From CAZNFR01 sp964572225 (GTDB lineage: Bacteria > Bacteroidota > Bacteroidia > Bacteroidales > GCA-2748055), in NCBI GenBank assembly GCA_964572225.1, contig CAZNFR010000004.1:1-64000 (forward strand): a DNA stretch of 64,000 bases, given 5' to 3'. The stretch's first letter is position 1; each line of letters opens with the position of its first letter. The position numbers and the translations under genes are program-made. Positions 8,693 through 18,590 of the stretch are shown here, piece by piece. The notes beneath the pieces were generated by a model. That model was not told the origin of the DNA. It saw nothing but the letters and a program-made list of their open reading frames with translations, and ran no database searches.

Positions 8693-11080
8693 GACCATAT
8701 TCATGTTTTATATGAAGATTCCAAAGAACGGCTCTGGATGGGTACCAGAAACGGCATCTGCATTGTTGACCCGCAGGGAACAGGTTTTCCTGAAATTCAT
8801 GAATATTTCGAATACCCGGGTTTTGATATCTTCAGGGATATCCGGATTTACACCCTCATGGAAGACCATAACGGGAAAATCTGGGTAGGAACCGGCAAAG
8901 GAGTCTATATTCTGGATGTTGAGAAAAAAAATGTGACGCATCTCAGCGCCGGAAACGGTACCCGGGGTATACTGCCTTCCAATCTTGTTTATGACCTAAT
9001 GGAAGACAGCGACCACAAGATATGGATCGCAAGCTCGGAAGGAGTTTGTGTAAAGGAGGCCGATTCGAATTCATTCAGATATTTCCGCTATAATCCTGAT
9101 GATCAGAACTCCCTGGCAAATAATTTCACCATCTCCCTCGCAGAAGATAAACTGGGATACATCTGGATTGGTTCAGGAATCGGTCTGAACAGATATGACA
9201 AAAAAAAGGATGAATTTCTTTTCTTTTCCTCGACCGACGGATTGCCCAGTAATATAATTTACGATATTATCATTGACAAAAAGGATAATCTTTGGTTTTC
9301 AACCTCCAGCGGAGTAGCTATGCTGGACCCGGTAAAGGCAGAATCGCCCGAATTTATAGTAATTCCGGAATTATTGGGTAAGGAATTCAATATCAGGGCC
9401 GTTTTCGTCGACCCAAACAATAATCTCTATTTCGGAAGTATGGACGGATTGTACTCCTTTAATCCGGATTCCCTGGTCAGAAACAAGTATATCCCTCCGG
9501 TAACGATCACTTCTATTGTCAAAGAATCCGATGAGGGAAGAATGAATCTGAATGCCAGCAAAAGCAAAATTGAAATCTCTCATAAAGACTATTCCTTAAC
9601 CATCTCCTATGCCGCCCTGGATTATACCGATCCGGAAAGAAATCTGTACTCCTACCGCATGAAAGGAATCTCTGAAAAATGGATCGCGGTCGGAAACCGA
9701 AGATTCGTGCATTTCACAAATCTTTCACCGGGTGATTACCATTTCGAAGTGAAAGGAAGTAATTCTGACGGGGTGATTAATCCTGAGCCAGCAAGCCTGG
9801 AAATCACCATCCATCCTCCCTGGTGGCTCAGCACGTATGCCCTGATCGCCTATGCCGCATTGCTCCTGGTATTGATATTCCTGATAATCAGGGGCCGGGA
9901 AAGGAAATTATTGGCGGAGAAAAAAAACCTGGAAATAAAAGTACAGGAGCGAACCGAAGAAATAAGTCTTCAAAAAGAAAGGCTCATTGAATCAGAACAA
10001 AAATTGAGCTCTACCATTAATTCGCTTGATGATTTGGTTTTCGTACTGGATGAGGACGGTGTGTTTCAGGAGTTTTATAACCCCCGGAAAAGAACAACAC
10101 ACAGGATCTTTCCTGAATTACACATTGGTAAAAAATATGACGAGGTAGACTTTCCCGAAGAGGTGATCCTGGAACTGAACTCCGCATTTCTGGAATTAAG
10201 CGGCAAGTACGGAATCAGAGAATTTGACCATGAACTGAAAGTGGGTTCAAGGAGCTTCTGGTATAATACAAAAATATCTCCACGAAGAGATTCGGCCGGG
10301 AACCTGTCAGGATTTGTCATTGTGGCCAGAGATATTACAGACCGGAAGCTTTCCGAAGCAAAACTTAAAAAACAAAAGGAGGAATTAAAGGAATTAAATG
10401 CAACCAAAGATAAATTCTTCTCTATCCTTGCCCACGACCTGAAAAATCCATTCACAAACCTGTACTCCATGAGTCAGCTGCTGGTGGAAAAATACGGGGA
10501 TCTTGATAATGATGACCGTTGGGAGGCCATTAACAGAATTAACAGCTCTGCCGAATTGATAAGCAGATTACTGGAAAACCTTCTTACCTGGTCCAGAACC
10601 CAAAGAAACAAACTCGAATACCGGCCGGAAAAGTTCAACCTTGCGCACCTGGTTGAAACCAATATCAATCTGCACCGAACCCATGCACAGAATAAATCCA
10701 TAACCCTAAATTCAGATGTCAAAAATGATATTCAGGCCTTTGGTGACAGGGAAATGATCGATACCGTTCTCAGGAATCTTATCAGCAATGCTATAAAGTT
10801 TACGAAATCAGGCGGGAATATTGGAGTGTATATCCGGCAGAATAACGGGCTTCACGAAGTTAAAGTGGAAGACAACGGAATTGGGATCAACACCGAAGAC
10901 CTGCAAAAACTTTTTAGAATTGACGTGAAATACAAATCCAGGGGAGCCGGCGGAGAAACGGGAACGGGACTCGGACTGGCCCTATGCAAGGAGTTTATTG
11001 GAATCAACCAGGGGCAGATCTGGTGCGAATCAGCACCCGGAAAGGGTTCCCGGTTTTATTTTACCATTCCGACAGCCTAA
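8693..11080 (+). pseudogene. Propeller sensor histidine kinase, C-terminal part (same frame after the TAG)
   Basis: Continuation of the sensor. Remaining propeller blades (for example EDHNGKIWVGTGKGVYILD) are followed by a Y_Y_Y domain (about 9540-9820, ending HPPWW), one membrane helix (YALIAYAALLLVLIFLII), a coiled coil, a PAS domain with the sequence INSLDDLVFVLDEDG, a HisKA domain whose H-box is FSILAHDLKNPF, and an HATPase_c domain with N-box RNLISNAIKFT, G1 VEDNGIGI and G2 GTGLGLALC. There is no receiver and no AraC-type DNA-binding domain, so unlike a hybrid two-component system it needs a separate response regulator. If the TAG is real, translation could restart at ATG 8738, giving an unexported partial protein. 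Placed next to sulfatases, it probably sensed a glycan fragment. Confidence 0.88.
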
Positions 11081-11082
11081 TA

Positions 11083-11117
11083 GGAAAAAGGGCTGCCATT
11101 CACAGGCAACCCTTTCC
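11083..11117. terminator. Hairpin between convergent genes
   Basis: AAAGGG-C-TGCC / GGCA-A-CCCTTT with a 7-nt loop and A/T flanks lies between the sensor kinase (plus) and the lipoprotein operon (minus). The T-run is better on the minus strand (CCCTTTTTCC). It probably ends transcripts from both sides. Confidence 0.6.
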
Positions 11118-11141
11118 GATTGTTAACCCTGGTAAACTCCT

Positions 11142-12260
11142 CTAATCCTGCAACTTAAATCTGATGGTAAGATCATGAATCTCTTTGGGATTATACGGAG
11201 TGAGCACCGGCAGCCTCCTTTCAAGCGCATCGTATTCATCTCCGGGAGATACCCCACCCTGAATAAATCCGTTGCGATCAAAATACCCGGGAGCCGCTGT
11301 GTTATATAGATAGGCCTCTACATCCGTGCTGTCAATAGTGGGCCATAGATTGTAAATTTGTTTGCTGAAAACATTCTTTACAGAATAGTCGCCCAGCAAT
11401 ACATCCCTTGAAGGTTCATCCAGATTGCTTGGAGGTAATCCAACTTCAGCTGCGCCTATATCCAGCCGGTTGTCGCCCGAAGCCGCAAATGCCCAGTTGA
11501 ATCCGGTCTGAGTACTGAAAAACACCGCATTGGGATGATCCGAGTTCCCGTAAACATCGACCGTATTTCCGCTTTTTCCAACAAACATTTTAAGGGTTTT
11601 CATGCTGTATGGATTAACCAGAGGATGTTCAAGGGGCAGGTCGGTAATGGAAACGATCATATAGGCATCATATCCTCTTTCTCCTGCTTCACTGTAATCA
11701 ATTCTGAAAGAAGAAGTTTCAAAATATGGATCGGCAGAGAAATCCAGGTTGGCAACCTTGATCAGGGCAATCCCTTTCCGGGGATTACGGTTCCAAAATA
11801 ATTGAAGACCTATTCCTCCATCTTCGTTTCCTTCAGATTCAGCATCGGTAATCGTCAACTCAAATTCCCACATTACCCCGTCATACCAGGATCTTTCCAT
11901 AACAACCAGATTTTTGGTCCTGCCGTCATCATCACTGGTGTAGGAAAATCTCATGGGCTCGTTAATGTTATAGAGACGGATACTCTTGATTATATCCTCA
12001 ACAATCTCAGCTCCGCTTCTTCCAACCTCAATGAATAACCCCAGATGATGGTAAACCACATTTCCGTTAAGTGTGTCAATTTCTGAAGAGCTTTTCTTGG
12101 CTGCATCGGTAGCCGTTAAGGCACTGGGAATTTCAACAGTAAACTTCTCAGGCAGTATACTTTCCTGATTATCAATAACAAGATCATTTTCCTCACAAGA
12201 GGTAAAAATCAAACTGAGAGAAATCACAATTCCTACGAATAGAAAAATTTTTGTTTTCAT
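11142..12260 (-). CDS. Lipoprotein of unknown function, last gene of the TonB/FecR operon
   Basis: A 372-residue lipoprotein starting at ATG 12260 (MKTKIFLFVGIVISLSLIF), with lipobox FTSC near residue 22; an in-frame start 63 bp upstream would place the signal peptide internally and is rejected. The mature protein is acidic and beta-rich, with no family I recognise. Phrases such as SFRIDYSEAGERGYDAY and GDNRLDIGAAEVGLPPSNLDEP suggest a compact extracellular domain. It is on the same strand as, and about 140 bp after, the DUF4249 lipoprotein, so it may belong to the sigma/FecR/TonB-receptor unit as an accessory surface protein, or have its own promoter. Function is open. Confidence 0.75.
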   Translation of the reverse strand: MKTKIFLFVGIVISLSLIFTSCEENDLVIDNQESILPEKFTVEIPSALTATDAAKKSSSEIDTLNGNVVYHHLGLFIEVGRSGAEIVEDIIKSIRLYNINEPMRFSYTSDDDGRTKNLVVMERSWYDGVMWEFELTITDAESEGNEDGGIGLQLFWNRNPRKGIALIKVANLDFSADPYFETSSFRIDYSEAGERGYDAYMIVSITDLPLEHPLVNPYSMKTLKMFVGKSGNTVDVYGNSDHPNAVFFSTQTGFNWAFAASGDNRLDIGAAEVGLPPSNLDEPSRDVLLGDYSVKNVFSKQIYNLWPTIDSTDVEAYLYNTAAPGYFDRNGFIQGGVSPGDEYDALERRLPVLTPYNPKEIHDLTIRFKLQD

Positions 12261-12399
12261 GGTGTTTAAATTTGATGGTTTATTTGTTTTCTGTTTTTTG
12301 CGTTCATAACCATCACACACCATTAGGGAATTACCCTATGAAAAATTGAAAAAAAAATAAAATTTTTTGCTATTTATCTGGAAATCAATCAATTTAAAT

Positions 12400-13275
12400 T
12401 CAGCGAAAATAAACGGTATCGGAAACTACCGCACAGGCAGCAAAAAAACCTGCACCCCCGGAAGATAAATTGGTATCCAGGTTTCCCGGAAGGACATCAA
12501 ACCACCCCCCTTTCCATTCGGTTTCGCTAAGCAGGCTCCTCAGATATTGCTCATAGGGAGGAGAAAGGGAATACTTGGTTCGAATCACCACAGCGTTTCC
12601 GGGAAAAACAAGATCCTCCGAATCAGGCTTAAAAAACTGGTTCACGTCGACCGTCGAAAGGCTATACTGGTAAAAAACTGTTTCTACCGGAGGAGAAGAA
12701 GAATTCTCCCGGAAGCGAACAGTGTATTTTAGCATGAATGGCCCCTGACTGTTATCGGGATTGATCCTGAAAAAACCCGGAACACCAGCCACTTCCGTAA
12801 AGCTGAAATCATTCATGGGACTCACCGGAACCATATAGGCATCTGCAATAAACTCGTTACCCTCGATTTCAACATACAACCTATACCCCTTGTAAGGCTC
12901 CCCGGTCTTTCCGGTAAGGGGCAGGTAAAGCCCTTTTTCGGTCTGACTCTCTGCAAAAAGTTCAATGGCTTTCCCATCCGTTACGGCTACCGTAGCACCC
13001 GATAATTTCCTGGAGGTCTGATCAGGAGTGGTTACCGGCAGACTCAACCGAATATAATTATGAGCTATTGAATTTGTTACAAATCCTTCGACCACAAGTT
13101 GAGGAATGAATTCTCCTTCCTGTTCCCATTCGGTGAGCTCCTCGCAGGAAATCACCGGAAATGCAAAAAAAAGTATAAAAAGGGTGTAAATCAGAGGCAT
13201 CTTCCGGCACAACCTTCTTTTCCGGTCTGTCCATAACCGGGATCGTATTCCATTGTATTCCAGGGCATCTTTCAT
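12400..13275 (-). CDS. DUF4249 domain lipoprotein
   Basis: A DUF4249 protein, a family almost always found beside TonB-dependent receptors in Bacteroidota. Visible family blocks are QLVVEGFVTN, SGATVAVTDG, the G.Y....G..G..Y.L.VEIEG.EF.A stretch and MVPVSPM. The lipobox is PVISC. The start chosen (ATG 13275) lies 10 bp after the receptor stop, but it gives a 25-residue polar prefix; the ATG at 13200 (MPLIYTLFILFFAF) gives a cleaner lipoprotein signal and may be the true start. It likely forms a surface-exposed partner of the receptor encoded directly upstream. Its ligand is unknown. Confidence 0.85.
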   Translation of the reverse strand: MKDALEYNGIRSRLWTDRKRRLCRKMPLIYTLFILFFAFPVISCEELTEWEQEGEFIPQLVVEGFVTNSIAHNYIRLSLPVTTPDQTSRKLSGATVAVTDGKAIELFAESQTEKGLYLPLTGKTGEPYKGYRLYVEIEGNEFIADAYMVPVSPMNDFSFTEVAGVPGFFRINPDNSQGPFMLKYTVRFRENSSSPPVETVFYQYSLSTVDVNQFFKPDSEDLVFPGNAVVIRTKYSLSPPYEQYLRSLLSETEWKGGWFDVLPGNLDTNLSSGGAGFFAACAVVSDTVYFR

Positions 13276-13285
13276 AACAATCCAA

Positions 13286-15931
13286 TTAAAACCGGAAATG
13301 GTAGGTAAGAGAAGGCACCAACCCAAAAACGTACATCATGGTGGGATGTAATTCAGGCGCTTCAGATCTGTTTAAGGGAACAAAAATATTCCCATCCTCA
13401 TCTACCGATTTATTAAAATTAATGCTGAAGGGATTTTTCCTTCCATAAAGGTTAAAGAGAGAAAACCGGACATAATGCTCGTTTCGGCTATCCATACCCG
13501 AAATCCGGAAACTGACAGATGCATCAAGCCTGTGATAAACAGGTAGTCGGTCGTTATTCCTTTCCCGGTAAAAGGGAATCTGATAACCCTGATAGTAATA
13601 ATAACCCGTGGGAGTCGTGAATGGACTTCCCGAGGCATATAGCCATTGGGTTGAAATTTCCCAACGGTATCCCGGCCGGTAATTCAGCAAAAAAGATACA
13701 TTATGGGGACGATCATATATTGCAGGAAAGTAAAGGTCCCCTCCTACTTCAGGAATCTTCACCAGAGAACGTGTAAAAGCATAGGAGATCCAACCGTCCC
13801 ATCGCGTTCCGTCTTTTTTCAGCAGGACCTCCATCCCATAGGACCTGCCTTCACCATATCTCAATTCCGATTCCACCTGAGGATTGAAAAGCATATAGGC
13901 ATGGTCCTCGTAGGACAGGGCATTTTGCATTTTTTTATAAAACACATCCACATCAAGTCCTAAGGGGAACTTTCTACCTCTCAGACTAACTCCTCCGGAT
14001 ACCTGGTCAGCAAACATGGGTTTAATGTTAGGCCCTGCAGGCAACCAGATCTCCATACTGGTAAAAGGGCTGATGGAATTCGTAATAAGGTATTCAAACT
14101 GGGATGAGCGGTTATAGGATAGGCGTCCGGTAATCACGGGTGAAAATCGGAAACTCATGCTAATCCGGGGCTCCAGGGAAAGAAAAGTATTGTATACCTC
14201 ATTCTTTGCATAAAAGAAGGTATCCACTGGCTGATAGTTCTCATTATACTCAAATTCGATGCTTTCCCCTTTGTTACTCCATCGAACCAGTCTGAGTCCA
14301 TAACTCAGCGAAAATCCGGGGGTAAGGTTTTGCTCATTGCTCAGATAAAGTGTGAATTCCGAGGAAAATTTATCGGGTACACCCGGAATAGCGGGCTCGG
14401 ACCCCTCCCCTGCATAATAATTCCCGGGATAATACCGGTGTTCTCCCAGATAGGTTCCAAACCTGACCGTATTATCCGGGTTTACATAAAAGTTATAATC
14501 CAGCTTCAGAGCAGAAAGCGAAATCCGGGAATTCCAGCGGCTGTTGCTCTCATAGGAGGTAAAAAGGTCGTAATTATACTCACTTCCAATCAGGCTGACA
14601 TTTCCAAAAAGCCGGTCACCGTAAACATGGTTCCACCGGAGCGAAAATGCCAGGTTCTTCCATTGAATCCCGCTGGATTCAAATCTGCCCGTTCGATTAC
14701 GAAAGATATCGTTTCCTGCATAAAAAGACAAAAACAGGCGATTGGTGTTGTTTAGCCTGATATTCGATTTTAGGTTAATGTCCGAAAAATGTAATTGATC
14801 AATAGAGGGATTTTGAGCATTTAACAACCATTTTAAGTGCGATCTCCTTCCGGAAATATAAAACGAACCCCTTTTCTTAACAAGAGGAGCCTCCAGGTTA
14901 AGAGAAGTTGCGATAAATCCGGTATTCCCACTAAAAACCAACTGGTTCCGGTTCCCTTCCTTCATTTTTATATCAATTACCGAGGAAAGTCTTCCTCCAA
15001 AACGGGCAGGAATATCTCCTTTGTATAGATTGAGGGAGTTGAGGGCATCCGGACTGAACACCGAAAATAATCCCAGGAGGTGGGCGGGATTATACACCGG
15101 GGCTTCATCTATTAGAAGAAGATTTTGATCCCTAGCTCCACCCCTCACATGAAAAATGGTTGAACCATCGGAATAAAAATTAATTCCGGGAATGGACTGA
15201 AGGGATTTAATCACGTCCCTTTCACCCATAAATCCGGGAATTTTTTTCAAGGACCCCACCTGCAACCTGGATTTACTGCCACCTCCACTATAAAGGACGT
15301 TCAGACTATCCGAAGAGTAAATTCTGACTTCCTCCAACTCATTGGGGGCTTTGACAAGATCAATACCCACTTCCAGGTCCTCCGACAAACCCAGTTCCAC
15401 CTCAGCGGGGATATAACCCAGGTAAGAAATGATCAGACTGTGCTCTCCGGGTTGTAATCTTAGGGAATAGAACCCATAGCCATTGGTGATAGTCCCTTTG
15501 CCTGTTTCCATTATTACCACATTGGCTCCTATCAGTGCTTCCCCGGTTGCCGAGTCTCTTACATAACCGTTTATTATTACCCATTCGGGGAGAGGTGGAT
15601 CTTCTGGCACCCTGATCTGATGGTTAACGATCAGATAATCCCTAAGGGTCGTAAATATGAGATCGTATTTTTCCAAATTTATTGTAAGGGAGGATAACGT
15701 TTGTTCCAGGCGGTCAAAGTGAAGTAAGGTGTCGAGGGGTAATTCGTCCGGATTATACGAAAGGTTCAGGCCCGACTGGTCCTGGATTTCTTCAAGCAAA
15801 TCCTTGAGGGTAAGTGTATGTGAGGGCAAAATAACAGGTATTTCCCTTTCGCCCTGTGAGTAAACAGATTCGGAGCATAGAAACAGGGAAATGAAAATGG
15901 ACAAGACAAAATATCTTTTCGTCATCTTCAT
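13286..15931 (-). CDS. STN-domain TonB-dependent outer-membrane receptor
   Basis: An 881-residue receptor. In order: signal peptide (1-25, ending VYSQ), STN domain (about 40-100; LTLKDLLEEIQDQSGLNLSY), carboxypeptidase-regulatory-like beta sandwich (about 118-205; GYVRDSATGEALIGANV), plug (about 225-330; IPGFMGERDVIKSLQSIPG and VRGGARDQNLLLIDEAPVYN) and a beta barrel to the end (terminal YHFRF). The STN domain lets a transducing receptor contact a FecR anti-sigma factor, here encoded 3 bp upstream. Import of a ligand is powered by TonB-ExbBD, and binding would induce the sigma factor. The barrel is smaller than a SusC; no SusD follows, so it more likely takes up a small ligand such as a siderophore, oligopeptide or metal complex. 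Confidence 0.93.
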   Translation of the reverse strand: MKMTKRYFVLSIFISLFLCSESVYSQGEREIPVILPSHTLTLKDLLEEIQDQSGLNLSYNPDELPLDTLLHFDRLEQTLSSLTINLEKYDLIFTTLRDYLIVNHQIRVPEDPPLPEWVIINGYVRDSATGEALIGANVVIMETGKGTITNGYGFYSLRLQPGEHSLIISYLGYIPAEVELGLSEDLEVGIDLVKAPNELEEVRIYSSDSLNVLYSGGGSKSRLQVGSLKKIPGFMGERDVIKSLQSIPGINFYSDGSTIFHVRGGARDQNLLLIDEAPVYNPAHLLGLFSVFSPDALNSLNLYKGDIPARFGGRLSSVIDIKMKEGNRNQLVFSGNTGFIATSLNLEAPLVKKRGSFYISGRRSHLKWLLNAQNPSIDQLHFSDINLKSNIRLNNTNRLFLSFYAGNDIFRNRTGRFESSGIQWKNLAFSLRWNHVYGDRLFGNVSLIGSEYNYDLFTSYESNSRWNSRISLSALKLDYNFYVNPDNTVRFGTYLGEHRYYPGNYYAGEGSEPAIPGVPDKFSSEFTLYLSNEQNLTPGFSLSYGLRLVRWSNKGESIEFEYNENYQPVDTFFYAKNEVYNTFLSLEPRISMSFRFSPVITGRLSYNRSSQFEYLITNSISPFTSMEIWLPAGPNIKPMFADQVSGGVSLRGRKFPLGLDVDVFYKKMQNALSYEDHAYMLFNPQVESELRYGEGRSYGMEVLLKKDGTRWDGWISYAFTRSLVKIPEVGGDLYFPAIYDRPHNVSFLLNYRPGYRWEISTQWLYASGSPFTTPTGYYYYQGYQIPFYRERNNDRLPVYHRLDASVSFRISGMDSRNEHYVRFSLFNLYGRKNPFSINFNKSVDEDGNIFVPLNRSEAPELHPTMMYVFGLVPSLTYHFRF

Positions 15932-15934
15932 ACA

Positions 15935-16924
15935 TCAACATCCTTCTCCGTATATTATGTATTTATCCTCTTGTTTTTCGAAATACAGGTTAAGGGTTTT
16001 GGTAATTACTTCCAAGACCTCTTCAACCGGCATCTGGTTAAAGTTAACACTTATGCGGCAAATGCCTGCTTTGGTATTCATTATTTCGATCTCCCGACCA
16101 TACACCTTTCTCAGGACTTCCACAACTTCACTCAGGCTCTTATCCTCAAACCTCAGCTCCAGGGTTCTCCAGGCATTATAATTAGGGTCTTTATTCAGGG
16201 TAAGCAAACGGTTTCCGGTTTCCCTGGAATATACAATCTTTTCTCCTGCCTTTAGGAAATCTTTCTGCTCGGGATTTTCCAGGTCGAATACAACCACTCT
16301 GCCGGTTGCCACTACTACCTTCACGATATTCCTGGACTCATAGGCTTCCAGATTGAAGGAAGTACCCAGGACCTCAAGTCCGAAATCTCCTGAGTTAACC
16401 TCGAAAGGTCTTTCGGGGTCGGAGGTAACCTCGAAAAAGGCCTCTCCATCGAGTTCCACTTTTCTCCCCTTCCTGAAATTTCCGGGAAAACGAATCTCCG
16501 AGTTTCGGTTCAGGGTAGCCAGACTTCCATCCGGGAGCTCCACCTCGGTAACCTCCTTCGCAACTATTGTTGTGAAAGCAAGAGCATTATAAAGGTAATA
16601 AACCGAGAAACTTAGCACCAGGCCTATTACCAGGGCTGCAGCCGTACGTATAAAGGCCGTACGAAGTGAGAGAGTCCGCGGTGCTGGTTTTTCATCCACG
16701 TGGGTAAGAAATACTTCCCATTCATTTTCTATATCAATATCCGCGAACAGGCTCAACTGACCGGTTCTTTCCCAAAGATTCTGATATTGGGTGAAAATCT
16801 TCTGATTCTGGGCAGAATAGGATCTCCATTTCTCAAAATCGATGATCTCATCGGGTGAGGCCTCACCGGTGAGGTATCGACTTATCAGATCGATGGGTAC
16901 TTCATTATGATCCGAAGGTTTCAT
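15935..16924 (-). CDS. FecR-family anti-sigma factor
   Basis: A 329-residue single-pass membrane protein. Residues 1-60 are the cytoplasmic sigma-binding region (LISRYLTGEASPDEIIDFEKW), a membrane helix spans about 88-112 (RTAAALVIGLVLSFSVYYLY), the periplasmic FecR domain follows (VELPDGSLATLNRNSEIRFP), and the C-terminus is a DUF4974-type STN-like fold (LRFEDKSLSEVVEVLRKVYG). It holds the ECF sigma factor encoded 248 bp upstream inactive until the STN domain of the receptor signals ligand binding. The gene stops 3 bp before the receptor gene starts, so they are co-transcribed. Confidence 0.93.
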   Translation of the reverse strand: MKPSDHNEVPIDLISRYLTGEASPDEIIDFEKWRSYSAQNQKIFTQYQNLWERTGQLSLFADIDIENEWEVFLTHVDEKPAPRTLSLRTAFIRTAAALVIGLVLSFSVYYLYNALAFTTIVAKEVTEVELPDGSLATLNRNSEIRFPGNFRKGRKVELDGEAFFEVTSDPERPFEVNSGDFGLEVLGTSFNLEAYESRNIVKVVVATGRVVVFDLENPEQKDFLKAGEKIVYSRETGNRLLTLNKDPNYNAWRTLELRFEDKSLSEVVEVLRKVYGREIEIMNTKAGICRISVNFNQMPVEEVLEVITKTLNLYFEKQEDKYIIYGEGC

Positions 16925-17172
16925 ATAATTGCAAATATGCTAAATTTTTGTATATGTGTAGGTTAACATTTTTTTTGATGCTGTAAGGGTATGGGTTTCT
17001 TCACTCAAAGTTTAGATATAATAGTGTTCAGCCAACCTTCATTGCCTGTCTCACCTATATTTACCAGTGCTTTCACCACTTATTTCCATTTATCTTTTAG
17101 TTAATTCTGTTGCAAGGAGCTTCTTTATCTATAATATTATCTGTTATGTTCACACTTGATTTGCTATTTACC

Positions 17173-17748
17173 CTATAAAATTTGCCGAAAAAACTCCATT
17201 ATCATCAGTGCAAATACCTTGAGATAATCCTTCAATTCATCTCTCAATTGACGGAGTGCGGTCGACATCCTGGCTTCAACCGTTTTCACGGAAATATTCA
17301 GGGCTACTGCAATTTCACGGTATTTCATTCCCTCCATCCTGCTCATCCGGAAAATTTCCCGGCAGTTCTCCGGAAGCGACCGGATGGCCGAGGCAATCTT
17401 GCTTTCAAGTTCTGCATTTTCTACGTTGGAATGATCATCGGCGGTTAAATCGCTGCCCAGGGGGATCTCCGATATATCTCTGGCTTCAAACCTGGAATGA
17501 TCCCTGAGATGGTTAAGTGAGCGATTGTGGACAGAGGTGAAAAGATAGGATCGGAGAGGCTTATCGTGGTGTATTTCACTCCGCCGCTCCCAAAGCTTGA
17601 CGAATACATTATGAACTATGTCTTTTGCCGCATCCATATCTCCTACCAGTCGAACTGAATAATAACAAAGGGGTTGAAAATATTCTTTAAAAACCTTCTC
17701 GAAATTTTCCGGCCTTTCCAGAGAGAAAATATTTACCTTTTCAGCCAT
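17173..17748 (-). CDS. ECF RNA polymerase sigma factor (Bacteroidota family 1)
   Basis: A 191-residue ECF sigma factor: region 2 (about 15-85) contains FKEYFQPLCYYSVRLVGD and AKDIVHNVFVKLWERR, the linker is short, and region 4 (about 130-180) contains IRSLPENCREIFRMSRMEGMKYREIA followed by a helix-turn-helix (NISVKTVEARM). It is the typical partner of FecR/STN receptor operons: it recruits RNA polymerase to the operon when released by FecR. A 248 bp gap separates it from fecR; that gap is A/T-rich and may hold a second, sigma-dependent promoter, but I cannot pick one out. A -7 element lies just upstream of the gene. Confidence 0.95.
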   Translation of the reverse strand: MAEKVNIFSLERPENFEKVFKEYFQPLCYYSVRLVGDMDAAKDIVHNVFVKLWERRSEIHHDKPLRSYLFTSVHNRSLNHLRDHSRFEARDISEIPLGSDLTADDHSNVENAELESKIASAIRSLPENCREIFRMSRMEGMKYREIAVALNISVKTVEARMSTALRQLRDELKDYLKVFALMIMEFFRQIL

Positions 17749-17766
17749 AAATCACATGTCTACACA

Positions 17767-17774
17767 CAAAACTA
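17767..17774 (-). promoter_or_regulatory. -7 box TAGTTTTG upstream of the ECF sigma gene
   Basis: On the minus strand TAGTTTTG matches TAnnTTTG 18 bp before the start codon. No convincing -33 TTG is seen at the right distance. Confidence 0.35.
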
Positions 17775-17803
17775 AGGCATAATAAAATAGCTTTCCGGAC
17801 GCT

Positions 17804-18490
17804 TCAGGAATTGTTATGAACAATATAGGAGATTAGATTTTTCAGAATACGGAAGTTATTCCGGCCATAAAGTTCATACCCTTCCTGGATCTTTTCCGGT
17901 GCCATCACAAAAGGGGAATTGTCCAGTTCATCTGCGCAATACCGGGTAATATCCTCAATTCCGGCTGCGGTCATTTCAAGATGAAATTGCAGGGCAAGGA
18001 CTTTGTTATTGTATATAAATACCTGGTTTTCAGTGAAATCTGAGCGGAACAATGGAAGGGCCCCCTCCGGAAGATCGAAGGTCTCACCATGCCAGTGAAA
18101 TACTGTAGCGATATCGGGTAAAAATTTTAGAATCCGGTCATTGGTTTTAATCACAGGGAACCAACCAATCTCCCTGCCCGGTAATGCAAAGATTCTGGAG
18201 CCCAAAACATCGGCAATTAACTGGGCTCCCAGACAAAATCCAAAAACGAACTTATCATTTTCAAGGTAATGCGCGATCAGTCTTTTCTCCCAGGAAAGCC
18301 AGGGATAAAGATCCTCTTCATAAATATTCATGGGTCCGCCCATGATTACCAAAATATCCCCCTGGGGCAGCTCTTCCGGCACATATTCATATAGTCTTAT
18401 CACAGAGAGTTCAGCTCCCAGTGAACTGAAAACCTCAGGAAGTCTGCCCGGGGTTTCGAAGGGTACATGCTGTACAAATATAACTTGCAT
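17804..18490 (-). CDS. Class I glutamine amidotransferase-like protein
   Basis: A 228-residue protein with the class I GATase triad: nucleophile Cys86 in GFCLGAQL, and His/Glu in LQFHLEMT near residue 178. The oxyanion strand is MGGPMNIYEED (50-60). It resembles stand-alone GMP-synthase-like amidotransferases (YfeJ/GuaA-domain type), which hydrolyse glutamine or gamma-glutamyl compounds and usually lack a known synthase partner. No signal peptide, so cytoplasmic. It lies 55 bp downstream of the ECF sigma gene's promoter region but is transcribed on the same strand away from it as a separate unit. The physiological substrate is unknown. Confidence 0.85.
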   Translation of the reverse strand: MQVIFVQHVPFETPGRLPEVFSSLGAELSVIRLYEYVPEELPQGDILVIMGGPMNIYEEDLYPWLSWEKRLIAHYLENDKFVFGFCLGAQLIADVLGSRIFALPGREIGWFPVIKTNDRILKFLPDIATVFHWHGETFDLPEGALPLFRSDFTENQVFIYNNKVLALQFHLEMTAAGIEDITRYCADELDNSPFVMAPEKIQEGYELYGRNNFRILKNLISYIVHNNS

Positions 18491-18590
18491 TAGTATTCAC
18501 CTGTTTTTTAGTGTCTTTTAAGAACTCATCCGCAGATGGATTTCGCATATCTGCCTGGACAAAGCCGGATTTGCAATCTCTCCCGAAAGG

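Noticed and set aside
7436..11080. Hybrid two-component system (HTCS) with receiver and AraC domain
   Set aside because: The protein ends with HATPase_c; no receiver or DNA-binding domain follows before the terminator.
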